DNA of 64,000 bases. It comes from JAGXSE01 sp040757295. Its GTDB lineage: Bacteria; Bacillota; PH28-bin88. Location of the stretch: positions 5,284 to 69,283 of the forward strand of contig JBFLXH010000011.1 of NCBI GenBank assembly GCA_040757295.1. Reading direction: 5' to 3'. The position numbers were made by a program, and so were the translations under genes. Shown here piece by piece: positions 43,248-51,808 of this stretch (positions within the stretch are counted from its first letter, which is position 1; the number at the start of each line of letters is the position of its first letter). Below the pieces are notes generated by a model. It had not been told where the DNA came from. It saw nothing but the letters and a program-made list of their open reading frames with translations, and made no database searches.

Positions 43248-45001
43248 CAGTCTCCCTCCTTCCGTTTCACCAGATCAGTAAGTGCTGCCAGGATAGCGCT
43301 GGTTTCCGCCGCCGACCTGCCCAAGAGCCGGGTTACCTCTTGGGCAATCTCCACCTGCCGGTCTACTACCTGTTCCGCCCGCGTAAGGGTTTCCTTCCGC
43401 AACAAATCCAGTTCCGATTCCTGTTTTTTGCTGCGGGTGAGGTTTACCAGGATACCCACCAGCTGCACTCCGTCCAGAACCCCAATTTTATAGACTAGCT
43501 GCTGGCAGTAAAGACCATAGGAGTTATGATGCACTGTTTCATTAAAAATCTCTGTTTGCCCTTGCAGCACCCGCTGGAAGGGTTCGGGGTTGATGAAGTA
43601 ATTGATGTGTTTGCCCCGGCAGTAATCGCTGGTCATAAACATCTCCTGAAACTTGGGATTGGCATGGACAATCTTCAGGTCCCTGTCCAAGATCACTATC
43701 GCGCTGGGGCTGTTTATAATAATGGCATCGGTCTGCATCTCCGCATGGTGCCGCATAAAAGGCAAACACATCTCGATCTCCGCCATCCCCGCCAGGACAG
43801 CCAAGGCCTTTTCCTTGCAGGTGTCATAGCCACAGGCTCCGCAGTTTAGCTCATCTGCCGGCTCGTGCTTGCCCAATTTGGCCAAGACCTGGCGGATTTG
43901 AGTCTCATCGGGCAAAGAAACCCTTGACGGCTCGATATAATAGTTCCTGGTCAAGTCAAGCTTAATCTCTTCTGCCTTTAAAGGGGCTTGGAGGGCAGGG
44001 TAAGCAGTCAATTCATCAATGGTGCTGAGAAGGGCTTGCCGGAGGGCCAGGTGGTTTTCCTGGCGGCCCATTCCCACTCCTCCCAAGCACCCTCCTGGAC
44101 ACATCAAGGCCTCCAGCACCAGGGGTTTTCGGGTGCCGGCTACGTATTCCACTGCCTCCCGCACTCCCTCTATTCCGCTGGCGGTGACCATCAGGCGGTC
44201 CAGGTGGTCGGTGGAAAGCCCGGCTGTCCTGGCAAATCCCCCGTTTAGGGGGAATAAGGTTGCCGGTGCGGAAAAAACATCGTCATAGGCACTCTCTTCC
44301 GCTAAAAGCGGGTTCAATTTCTTTTGCTGTAACCAGTTTTTTAGTTCTTCAAAAGTCAGGACCGCGTCCACACTAAGGGGTTCTCCCAGGGCCTCTGCCT
44401 TCTTGGCCAGGCAGGGGCCGATGAAAACCACCTTAGTATCTTGTCCATAGGTAGCTTTTAAATACCTGCCATGGGCAATCATGGGAGAGGCTACTGGCAA
44501 AAGCAAGGGAGACAGCTCCGGCTTCTTTTGTTGAATATAACTAACTACAGCCGGGCAAGCGGTATAGATATATTGTCCTTGGGGGTTTGCTTCCATGGCG
44601 ATCCGGGCTGCCCGGGCCGAAAGCTCTGCTCCCACAGCGGTTTCCGTCACCAGGGCAAAGCCCAGTTGCCGTAATACACCGGGTAAACCCCTGATCTCGG
44701 CTGGGCTAAAGGCTGCCAGGTAGCTGGGGGCCAGGGAGGCTATTACCGGCAACCTGGCCTCGATCATGGCTGCTACCTGTAAGGTTTCGTCCAAGTAGAC
44801 CTTGGCCCCTTGGGGACACTCTCTGATGCACCTGCCGCACAAAAGGCACTTTTCAGGCATCACTTTAGCCTGATGACCCTCTTTGCGAATAGCTTTTGCC
44901 AGGCACCCCCGCACACAGCGGTTGCAGTCCCGGCAGCGGGCCGGGTTGGTCCATAAGATGACCTTGCCCCCAGCCAGGTCTGGGGGGTTTTTTGATATCA
45001 C
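43247..45001 (-). CDS. PAS-containing putative sensory [FeFe]-hydrogenase
   Basis: This 584-residue protein has two ferredoxin-type clusters (CRDCNRCVRGC at about 23-33 and CLLCGRCIRECP at 52-62) and an H-cluster domain with C149 (YTACPA), C197 (GPCLAK) and C301/C305 (MCPGGC). A four-Cys Fe-S domain follows (C387, C390, C395, C412), then a PAS domain at about 425-525 and a coiled coil to the end. The altered first H-cluster motif (TACPA instead of TSCCPAW) and the PAS domain are typical of group C [FeFe]-hydrogenases regarded as H2 sensors. It lies downstream of the two catalytic hydrogenases and upstream of the coupled phosphatase. Confidence 0.85.
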   Translation of the reverse strand: MISKNPPDLAGGKVILWTNPARCRDCNRCVRGCLAKAIRKEGHQAKVMPEKCLLCGRCIRECPQGAKVYLDETLQVAAMIEARLPVIASLAPSYLAAFSPAEIRGLPGVLRQLGFALVTETAVGAELSARAARIAMEANPQGQYIYTACPAVVSYIQQKKPELSPLLLPVASPMIAHGRYLKATYGQDTKVVFIGPCLAKKAEALGEPLSVDAVLTFEELKNWLQQKKLNPLLAEESAYDDVFSAPATLFPLNGGFARTAGLSTDHLDRLMVTASGIEGVREAVEYVAGTRKPLVLEALMCPGGCLGGVGMGRQENHLALRQALLSTIDELTAYPALQAPLKAEEIKLDLTRNYYIEPSRVSLPDETQIRQVLAKLGKHEPADELNCGACGYDTCKEKALAVLAGMAEIEMCLPFMRHHAEMQTDAIIINSPSAIVILDRDLKIVHANPKFQEMFMTSDYCRGKHINYFINPEPFQRVLQGQTEIFNETVHHNSYGLYCQQLVYKIGVLDGVQLVGILVNLTRSKKQESELDLLRKETLTRAEQVVDRQVEIAQEVTRLLGRSAAETSAILAALTDLVKRKEGD

Positions 45002-45026
45002 GGCACCTCACACCTTTCTTGCGATA

Positions 45027-47039
45027 TCAGCGATTCTGAGCTTGGGCAATTTCCTGATCCAGGCACCGGGCCAGCTCTGCCAAGGTGCATTTCTCCAGCA
45101 GCCGGCCGTTCATGCGCACACAGGGTCCCTTCTCACAGGCTTCGCTGCAAAAAGAGGCGCTGATGTCTACCAGGTGGGCCTGCCCCCTTTCTTCCACATG
45201 AGCCAGGACCTGCCGTAAGAGGTCGTGGCCCCCTTTTAAGTGGCAGTTGGTGCCTACACAAACTGCCAGGTGCACCAGTGCCTCTGCCCCGGCTTGGAGT
45301 ACCATTTCTTTAGCTTCGATCCGCCGGCGAGGATGGTAGCTGGTGTGTAACAGATCGTGGCTTAGGCCCTGGTTGGGGCTGCCTAAAACATCGGTATAAA
45401 AACGCTGGAGGTAGGGGTTATCCTGGCTGTTGTGCATTTGGAGCATGGTATCCAGCTGGTAGATGCCTGCCTGCCGGGCCTGTCGCACGGAGACGTCTTT
45501 TGGAATTGGTTGGCCAGCCCCGCCCACGCAGCCGCCGGGACAGGCCATTACCTCCACCAGGTCGTATTGGACCCTGCCTTGCAGGATGTCCTCCAATAAC
45601 CTTTGGGCTGCTCCCAACCCATGCACTGCAGCGACCTTAACAGTGCTGCCGCCCAGGGTTACCTCAGCTTCCTTGACTGGTTTTAAGCCTCTCAAAGGGC
45701 GGAAATTAACCGGGCCCTGGCGGGAACCGCCCAGGGCTTGGCTGGCAAAGCGGAGAACCGCCTCGGCCACGCCTCCGGTGGTCCCAAACAACACCCCGGC
45801 CCCGCTTTTAAAGCCAAAAGGCAGATCCAGCCGTTCCGGTTCAAGGGACGGAAAGTCCAGCCCAGCTTCCATAATCATTTTTCTTAACTCATGGGTAGTG
45901 ATCACTGCATCCACGTCTGGCAAGCCATTGGAGGTGAATTCCGGCCGCTTAGCTTCAAACTTTTTAGCGGTACAAGGCATAATGCTTACTACAAACACCT
46001 GCTCCGGCTTTACTCCAAGTTCTAGAGGCAGCTCGCGTTTTAGTACCCGCCCCAGCATTTGCTGGGGGCTTTTACAGGTGCTTAAGTTATCCAAGATCTC
46101 CGGGTAATACTGCTCAACCAGCTTGACCCAGGCTGGGCAGCAACTGGTAAACTGGGGCAGATGGCGGCCTTCCTGGAAACGGGCCAAAAACTCGGTTCCT
46201 TCCTCAAGCACCGTCAGGTCTGCCGCAAAGGCAGTATCGTAAACCTTTTCTACCCCCATATACTTTAGCGCCGCAACGATCTGCCCCATGCTGGTTTCAC
46301 CTGCTGGGAGGCCAAAAGCCTCGCTCATCCCAATGCGGACTGCCGGTGCCACTTGGGCTACCACTACCCGTTTAGGGTCGTGAATGGCCTGCCAGACCTG
46401 GTCCAGGTGGCTTTGCACCGCCAAAGCGCCGGTGGGGCAAAGGCTGGCACACTGGCCGCAATTAACACATTCCGTATGCTCAAGTTTCATGCCAAAGGCT
46501 GGCTGGACCTGCACCGCGCTGCCCCGGAAGGCAAAATCCAGCACCCCAATCCCTTGGATCTCCTGGCAAAACCGCACACAATCCCCGCAAAGGACACACT
46601 TGTTGGGATTTCTTACCAGTGCTGGGCTGGAAATGTCTACAGGACGGTGTTTTGTCCGGCGGCGGTAGCGCACGGGATTGGCTCCCAGCCGGTCTGCCAG
46701 CTTCAAAAGCTGGCAGGTGCCAGACTTGGGACAGGTAGGGCAATTTACCTCATGGTTGGCTAGCAAAAGCTCCACTGTAATCCGGCGGATGCCCCTAATC
46801 TCTGCCGTATTGGTCTTGACCACCATGCCTGGCTCCGGCTGGGTGGTACAGCTGGTGACCAGACCCTTCCCGGCTACCTCCACCAGGCACAGCCGGCAGG
46901 CGCCGTAAACGCTCAGGTCGCTGTGGTAGCAAAATGTCGGCAGGTCTATCCCGCTGGCCCGGATAAGTTCCAAGAGATTCTGCTGGCCGGCTATCTGCAC
47001 TAACCGGCCGTCGATAGTTAAAGTTTGGCTTCCGGTCAT
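45027..47039 (-). CDS. hydA: [FeFe]-hydrogenase catalytic subunit HydA, module 1
   Basis: This 670-residue subunit carries an N-terminal [2Fe-2S] ferredoxin domain (C37, C48, C51, C64) and a His-ligated [4Fe-4S] (H96, C100, C103, C109). Two further [4Fe-4S] motifs lie at about 148-158 and 191-201. H-cluster cysteines are C300 (TSCCPAW), C356 (MPCTAKK), C500 and C504 (MACPGGC). A C-terminal thioredoxin-like [2Fe-2S] domain has C594, C599, C631 and C635. This is the layout of NAD- and ferredoxin-dependent electron-bifurcating group A3 enzymes. The maturases HydE/F/G are not in the window. Confidence 0.95.
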   Translation of the reverse strand: MTGSQTLTIDGRLVQIAGQQNLLELIRASGIDLPTFCYHSDLSVYGACRLCLVEVAGKGLVTSCTTQPEPGMVVKTNTAEIRGIRRITVELLLANHEVNCPTCPKSGTCQLLKLADRLGANPVRYRRRTKHRPVDISSPALVRNPNKCVLCGDCVRFCQEIQGIGVLDFAFRGSAVQVQPAFGMKLEHTECVNCGQCASLCPTGALAVQSHLDQVWQAIHDPKRVVVAQVAPAVRIGMSEAFGLPAGETSMGQIVAALKYMGVEKVYDTAFAADLTVLEEGTEFLARFQEGRHLPQFTSCCPAWVKLVEQYYPEILDNLSTCKSPQQMLGRVLKRELPLELGVKPEQVFVVSIMPCTAKKFEAKRPEFTSNGLPDVDAVITTHELRKMIMEAGLDFPSLEPERLDLPFGFKSGAGVLFGTTGGVAEAVLRFASQALGGSRQGPVNFRPLRGLKPVKEAEVTLGGSTVKVAAVHGLGAAQRLLEDILQGRVQYDLVEVMACPGGCVGGAGQPIPKDVSVRQARQAGIYQLDTMLQMHNSQDNPYLQRFYTDVLGSPNQGLSHDLLHTSYHPRRRIEAKEMVLQAGAEALVHLAVCVGTNCHLKGGHDLLRQVLAHVEERGQAHLVDISASFCSEACEKGPCVRMNGRLLEKCTLAELARCLDQEIAQAQNR

Positions 47040-47059
47040 CTGGCAATCCCTCCGGTTTA

Positions 47060-47165
47060 TATAATGAGCAAGGCCACTAATTATTCATTGATTTACCGTG
47101 GCCTGAAAGCGAATTTCATACTCGGCTTCATTATGATAATGCAATTTTACCCCTTGCCGAGTATA
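47060..47165 (+). repeat. Two-hairpin intergenic repeat, copy 2
   Basis: This full copy lies between hydB and hydA of module 1. Its first stem is reduced (AAGGCCAC with GTGGCCTG), while the second stem ATACTCGGC/GCCGAGTAT is intact. It ends two bases before the last codon of the hydB gene. Confidence 0.9.
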
Positions 47166-47167
47166 TT

Positions 47168-49054
47168 TTAGGCTACTGAAATGGCCATCGGCTTGCAGGC
47201 TTTGACGCAAACCCCACACTTGACGCACTTGGCGACATCAATGCGGTGAGGCATGCGCCGTTCTCCTTGAATAGCCCCCACGGGGCATTTTTGGGCGCAC
47301 AGGGTGCAGCCTTTGCAGGTTTCCTGGTCGATGACATAGGTCTTCAGCTCGGCGCAAACACCTGCCGGGCAGTAAAGCCGTTCAGTGTGGGCCAAGAATT
47401 CGCTCTTGAACAAGCTCAACATGCTGAGGACAGGATTAGGGGCGCTTTTGCCAAGGCCGCAGAGGGAGGCCTTTTTCACTGCCTGGGCGGTTTCTGCCAA
47501 AAGGTCCAGGTCTCCGGGTTGGGCTTGGCCATTGATGATGTCCTGCAGGATGCCCAGCATCTGCTTGGTGCCCTCCCGGCAAAGGACACACTTGCCGCAG
47601 GATTCATTTTGGCTAAACTGCATAAAAAAGCGGGCCATCTCCACCATGCAGGTGGAATCATCCATCACAACTATTCCCCCGGAACCCATCATTGCTCCTG
47701 CCCGGGACAGGCTGTCAAAATCCACTGGCATATCCAGGTGTTCCATGCCTAAGCAGCCGCCGGAAGGACCGCCAATCTGCACCGCCTTAAACCTGCGGCC
47801 TGCTGGAATGCCCCCTCCGATATCATAAATGATTTCCCGCAGGGTGGTCCCTAGGGGCACCTCAATAAGACCATTGTCCCGGACATGGCCGGTTAAGGCG
47901 AAGGTCTTGGTGCCAGGGTTTTTGGGGCTGCCGTGTTTAAGAAAATTGGCTACCCCTAGTTCAAAAATCCGCCTGACCGTGCCTAGAGTCTCCACGTTAT
48001 TGACTACCGTTGGCCGGCCAAATAACCCCGCCTGGGCGGGATAAGGCGGCTTAGGCCGAGGCATCCCTCGTTCCCCTTCGATGGAGGCTAGGAGGGCTGT
48101 CTCCTCACCGCAGACGAAGGCGCCGGCACCCTCGATGACCTCACAGTCAAAGGAAAATTTAGTGCCAAAAATTGGCCCGCCGATCAGGCCTAAGGCCTTG
48201 GCATCTTGGATGGCTTTTTTCATCCTGGCTAGGGCCAGAGGGTATTCGGCCCGGATATAAAAGTAGCCCTGGCTGGCTCCAGTGGCGTAGGCAGCAATGA
48301 TGGAGCCCTCCAAAACCAGGTGGGGGTCGCCTTCCATCAGGCTCCGGTTCATGAAGGCTCCAGGGTCCCCTTCATCCCCGTTGCACACCAGGTATTTAAT
48401 GGTACCCTTTGCCTCCAGGGTGGCCAACCACTTGCGGCCAGTAGGAAAACCGGCCCCCCCCCGGCCCCGCAGGCCCGAAAGGAGTACCTCATGGCAGACC
48501 TCTTGGGGGGTCATCTGGGTGATTACACGCCGGGCTGTGGCATAGCCTCCCATGGCAATGTATTCTTCTAGATCCTCCGGGTCAATTAGCCCACAGTTAG
48601 CCAGGACCAATCGCTGTTGCTTGCTGTAAAAGGGGATCTCTTGGGTGTTGCGGCAGGGCATGCCGGTATGGGGATGCTTGTAGAGCAGTCTTTCTACGGC
48701 CTCCCCTTTGATGATAGAGGCCTCGAAGATCTCTGCCACATCCCCTGGCTGCACGCGGCAGTAAAAAAGTTCCTTAACCCCTGTAGTCAAGGGTTGAACC
48801 GTAACCAGTGGCCCGATTTGGCAAAAACCTTTGCAGCCGACCCTTTTAATCCTGCCTTGGTGCATGCAAGGGTCCTCCCCGGCCAGCTCCACCTGGGCCA
48901 GGTTCCCCAAGTCACCTGCTAGCCGCACAAACTCCTCATAAACCTCTAAGGCACCAGTGGCAATGCAGCCAGTGCCGCAACAAACCAGCACCCGGTAACC
49001 CAAACCGGCTTCTTCCGCAGTTTTTTTTGTAGCAATCTCCATTAAGCTTTTCAC
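47168..49054 (-). CDS. hydB: Electron-bifurcating hydrogenase subunit HydB (NuoF-like)
   Basis: This 628-residue flavoprotein has an N-terminal thioredoxin-like [2Fe-2S] domain (VLVCCGTGCIATG), FMN/NADH-binding NuoF with RGRGGAGFPTGRKW and CNGDEGDPGAFMN, and an SLBB region. The NuoF [4Fe-4S] motif is SCGKCVLCREG, and two C-terminal ferredoxin motifs follow (CKGCTLCAQKCP, CVKCGVCVKAC). It takes electrons to and from NAD and is the centre of flavin-based bifurcation. Its GTG start overlaps the hydC stop (TAGTG). Confidence 0.94.
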   Translation of the reverse strand: MKSLMEIATKKTAEEAGLGYRVLVCCGTGCIATGALEVYEEFVRLAGDLGNLAQVELAGEDPCMHQGRIKRVGCKGFCQIGPLVTVQPLTTGVKELFYCRVQPGDVAEIFEASIIKGEAVERLLYKHPHTGMPCRNTQEIPFYSKQQRLVLANCGLIDPEDLEEYIAMGGYATARRVITQMTPQEVCHEVLLSGLRGRGGAGFPTGRKWLATLEAKGTIKYLVCNGDEGDPGAFMNRSLMEGDPHLVLEGSIIAAYATGASQGYFYIRAEYPLALARMKKAIQDAKALGLIGGPIFGTKFSFDCEVIEGAGAFVCGEETALLASIEGERGMPRPKPPYPAQAGLFGRPTVVNNVETLGTVRRIFELGVANFLKHGSPKNPGTKTFALTGHVRDNGLIEVPLGTTLREIIYDIGGGIPAGRRFKAVQIGGPSGGCLGMEHLDMPVDFDSLSRAGAMMGSGGIVVMDDSTCMVEMARFFMQFSQNESCGKCVLCREGTKQMLGILQDIINGQAQPGDLDLLAETAQAVKKASLCGLGKSAPNPVLSMLSLFKSEFLAHTERLYCPAGVCAELKTYVIDQETCKGCTLCAQKCPVGAIQGERRMPHRIDVAKCVKCGVCVKACKPMAISVA

Positions 49055-49572
49055 TAGATCTGCTGCCCCTCCTCAATCAGGATTTGATCCAGCACCTGGT
49101 TTAATTTCTCTGGCGTTACTTGGCTGTAAACCTGGTCATTAATTACCACTACCGGCGCCAAGCCGCAGGCTCCCAGGCAGGCTACGATTTCCATGGTAAA
49201 AAGGTAATCGTCTGTAGTGGGCTTTTGCTCACTCAAACTTAGCCTTTTTTCCAACAAGTCAATCAAATGCTGGCTGTGTTTTACGTGGCAGGCGGTACCG
49301 TCACAGATGCGGATAATATACTTACCCTTGGCAGCAAGGGAAAAATGGGCATAAAAAGTTGCTACCCCAAAGACCTTGGCTCTAGGAAGGCCTAAATTGG
49401 TGGCCAAGTAGCTCAAAACCGGTTCCGGCAGGTACCGGTATTCCTCCTGCACAGCCTGCAGGATAGCAATCAGCCGCGTGGAGTCCCCATTAAAGCGATC
49501 TAGGATCTCGGTCACTTTTTTAAATTGCCGGGGGCTCACTTGGCCCTGGCGGGAGGCAGTCACATTAACCAT
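49054..49572 (-). CDS. hydC: Electron-bifurcating hydrogenase subunit HydC (NuoE-like)
   Basis: This 172-residue [2Fe-2S] thioredoxin-fold protein has the four ligands in CDGTACHVKHS and CLGACGLAP. It mediates electron transfer within the HydABC complex. The preceding helical bundle (EEYRYLPEPVLSYLATNLGLP) matches NuoE. AGGAGG stands before its ATG; it is first in module 1, about 190 bases after the end of module 2. Confidence 0.94.
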   Translation of the reverse strand: MVNVTASRQGQVSPRQFKKVTEILDRFNGDSTRLIAILQAVQEEYRYLPEPVLSYLATNLGLPRAKVFGVATFYAHFSLAAKGKYIIRICDGTACHVKHSQHLIDLLEKRLSLSEQKPTTDDYLFTMEIVACLGACGLAPVVVINDQVYSQVTPEKLNQVLDQILIEEGQQI

Positions 49573-49700
49573 CTAATTCCTCCTTTGCAGCAATACCATA
49601 GCTTATGATAAAATTTCCAATAATACCATTTTAAAGCATGGCTTGCCAGTCAGCCTGCTATTGTGAAAACTATCACTATCTTTCTAACCAGGAACCGTTT

Positions 49701-49722
49701 ACCTCCCTTCCATAAGGGAGGT
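49701..49722. terminator. Hairpin between the two hydrogenase modules
   Basis: ACCTCCCTT-CCAT-AAGGGAGGT is a perfect 9-bp stem in the 187-base gap. No T tract follows on the minus strand, so partial termination or mRNA processing is more likely than full termination. Confidence 0.45.
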
Positions 49723-49759
49723 AAGCGGAAGGCAAGTAAGAAGCTGGGGATCTAGACCG

Positions 49760-51808
49760 TTAAAGGGTTTTTAATTGGGGTCGCAACCGGTTTTCGAACA
49801 AGTCCTTGACTCCTGCCGGGGTAACCCCGGTAACCAGCTGGTCGCCAATCCGGAGGGACACTCCTTGGTCGCAGTGTTCCAGGCAAAAGGTAGCGCTGAT
49901 GCTTACCTGCCGGTCCAGATTGGCCTGCCGGATTTCCTGGAGCAGGTTTTCCAAAACCCCGTGGGCACCGCGCAGAAAACAGCCAGTTCCCACGCATACC
50001 GAAACCTCCAAGGCGCCGGCCTTGGCCTCCAGGATGGGGTGGGCAGAGCTGCCGGGCATCCTCCGCCGGGGACTATAAGTGGTATGCAGCAAGTGGTGGG
50101 CTACTTCACTGCCAGGTTTACCCAGGTGTCGCTGGTACATCTCCTTGACAAAGGGGTTATGGGCAGCCACCCTTAGCTGCATGGACCGGTCGATGCGATA
50201 AAGCCCTTTTTTCCTGAGGCCCCGGGACCCTTCACCCTGATAGGGTTGGCCGCCGCCGCCTACACAGCCGCCGGGACAGGCCATCACTTCAATCAAATGG
50301 TAGTAAGCTTTTCCTTCACGCACTGCCTTCAACAGCTCGCCTGCTGCCTTTAAGCCGCTGACGATGGCTACTTTAAGGGTGAGATCCCCTAAGGTAACAT
50401 CGGCGGTTTTCACCCGGTCTTCTGATGCCAATTCTTTGAAGTTAAAGCCAGGGGGCTGGGGCAGGCCGGCTTCCTCCAGGGCCAGCCGCAGCACTGCCTC
50501 TGTCACTCCGCCGCTGGCGCCGAAAATCACCCCTGCCCCAGTGGTCATCCCCAGGGGGTTATCGCAAGCCTCCGGCTCCAATTCGGCAAAAACAATGCCT
50601 CCCTGCCGGACCAGCTGGGCTGCTTCTACTGTTGATAAGACAACATCCACATCGGGACCTGATTGGCCGGTGTGCTCCGGGCGCTGGGCCTCAAACTTTT
50701 TAGCCGTACAGGGCATCAATGAGACCATCATCACCTTTTTTTCTCCCGCCCCCAGGTCCGCTTTGGGCAATTCTTTCACCAGGGTTCCCAGCATCTGTTG
50801 GGGAGATTTGCAGGTGGAAATATTAGGGATAAAATCGGGAAAGTACTGCTCCGTATACTTAACCCAGGCCGGGCAGCAAGAGGTTAAATGGGGGAAGGGG
50901 CCTCCATGACGCAGCCTTTCTTTAAACTCATGGGTTTCCTCTATCGTAGTTAAATCAGCGGAAAAAACCGTGTCGTAGACCCGGTCAAAGCCCAATCTTT
51001 TTAAGGCTGCCACTACCAGTCCGGTGCCGTCTTCCCCGGGTGGGAGGCCAAACTCTTCCCCCAGGGAGACCCGCACTGCAGGGGCCAACTGGGCGACCAC
51101 AAAGGTTTCCGGGTCCTGGAGGGCATCCCAAACCCGATCCACCTCCGAGCGGATGGTGATGGCGGCAGTAGGGCACACTGCCGCACATTGGCCGCAGTGG
51201 ACGCAGTCCACCTCGGCCAAGCTGCGCCCAAAAGCCGGCAAGACTATTGTCCGGGAGCCCCGGAAGGCAAAGTCCAAGACTCCCAGCCCCTGGATTTCCC
51301 GGCACATGCGCACACAATCCCCGCAAAGGATGCATTTATTGGGATCCCGCACGACAGCCGGCCCGGAAGCATCCAAAGCCAGGGCATCCTGCCGCTGGCC
51401 ATAGCGGGCCTCCCGCAGGCCCATGCGCTGGCAGAGTTCCTGTAAGCGACAGGCCGTACCCTTGGGGCAGGTAGGGCAGTCTAGCTTATGGTTAGCGAGG
51501 ATCAGCTCCAAAATAGTCCGGCGCAGCTGCAATAACTTTGGGCTGTCTGTAACCACCAGCATCCCGTTCTCCGGTTTGGTAGAGCAGGAAGCCATCAGCC
51601 CCCGGCCTTCTACCTCCACCAGGCAGAGGCGGCAGGCCCCGTAAACGCTTAATTCAGAGTGATAACAAAAAGACGGGATGTCAATGCCTTCCCGGCGGGC
51701 AGTTTCCAGCAGGCTTTCTCCCAGGTAATAGGAAACCTCCCGCCCGTTTAGGCTTATTTTTCCCAAGGCTGTTTTTTCGCTGCCTGGATTAAGGGCCTGA
51801 GTGGTCAT
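49760..51808 (-). CDS. hydA: [FeFe]-hydrogenase catalytic subunit HydA, module 2
   Basis: This 682-residue paralogue of the module 1 HydA has the same domains in the same order: 2Fe-2S (FCYHSELSVYGACRLC), His-ligated cluster (HKLDCPTCPKGTAC), two [4Fe-4S], and H-cluster motifs TSCCPAW, MPCTAKK and MACPGGC. It ends with the small-subunit-like segment and a C-terminal thioredoxin-like [2Fe-2S] domain (VCVGTGC ... FCLEHC). All ligands are present, so it should be catalytic. Its start overlaps the stop of the NuoE-NuoF fusion gene by one base (TGATG). Confidence 0.95.
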   Translation of the reverse strand: MTTQALNPGSEKTALGKISLNGREVSYYLGESLLETARREGIDIPSFCYHSELSVYGACRLCLVEVEGRGLMASCSTKPENGMLVVTDSPKLLQLRRTILELILANHKLDCPTCPKGTACRLQELCQRMGLREARYGQRQDALALDASGPAVVRDPNKCILCGDCVRMCREIQGLGVLDFAFRGSRTIVLPAFGRSLAEVDCVHCGQCAAVCPTAAITIRSEVDRVWDALQDPETFVVAQLAPAVRVSLGEEFGLPPGEDGTGLVVAALKRLGFDRVYDTVFSADLTTIEETHEFKERLRHGGPFPHLTSCCPAWVKYTEQYFPDFIPNISTCKSPQQMLGTLVKELPKADLGAGEKKVMMVSLMPCTAKKFEAQRPEHTGQSGPDVDVVLSTVEAAQLVRQGGIVFAELEPEACDNPLGMTTGAGVIFGASGGVTEAVLRLALEEAGLPQPPGFNFKELASEDRVKTADVTLGDLTLKVAIVSGLKAAGELLKAVREGKAYYHLIEVMACPGGCVGGGGQPYQGEGSRGLRKKGLYRIDRSMQLRVAAHNPFVKEMYQRHLGKPGSEVAHHLLHTTYSPRRRMPGSSAHPILEAKAGALEVSVCVGTGCFLRGAHGVLENLLQEIRQANLDRQVSISATFCLEHCDQGVSLRIGDQLVTGVTPAGVKDLFENRLRPQLKTL

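Noticed and set aside
45463..46107. 214-codon plus-strand ORF opposite hydA
   Set aside because: Composition reflects the reverse complement of hydrogenase codons. No start signal or recognisable domain.
49701..49722. Full intrinsic terminator between hydrogenase modules
   Set aside because: The stem is perfect but lacks a T tract on the transcribed strand; kept only as a hairpin of uncertain role.
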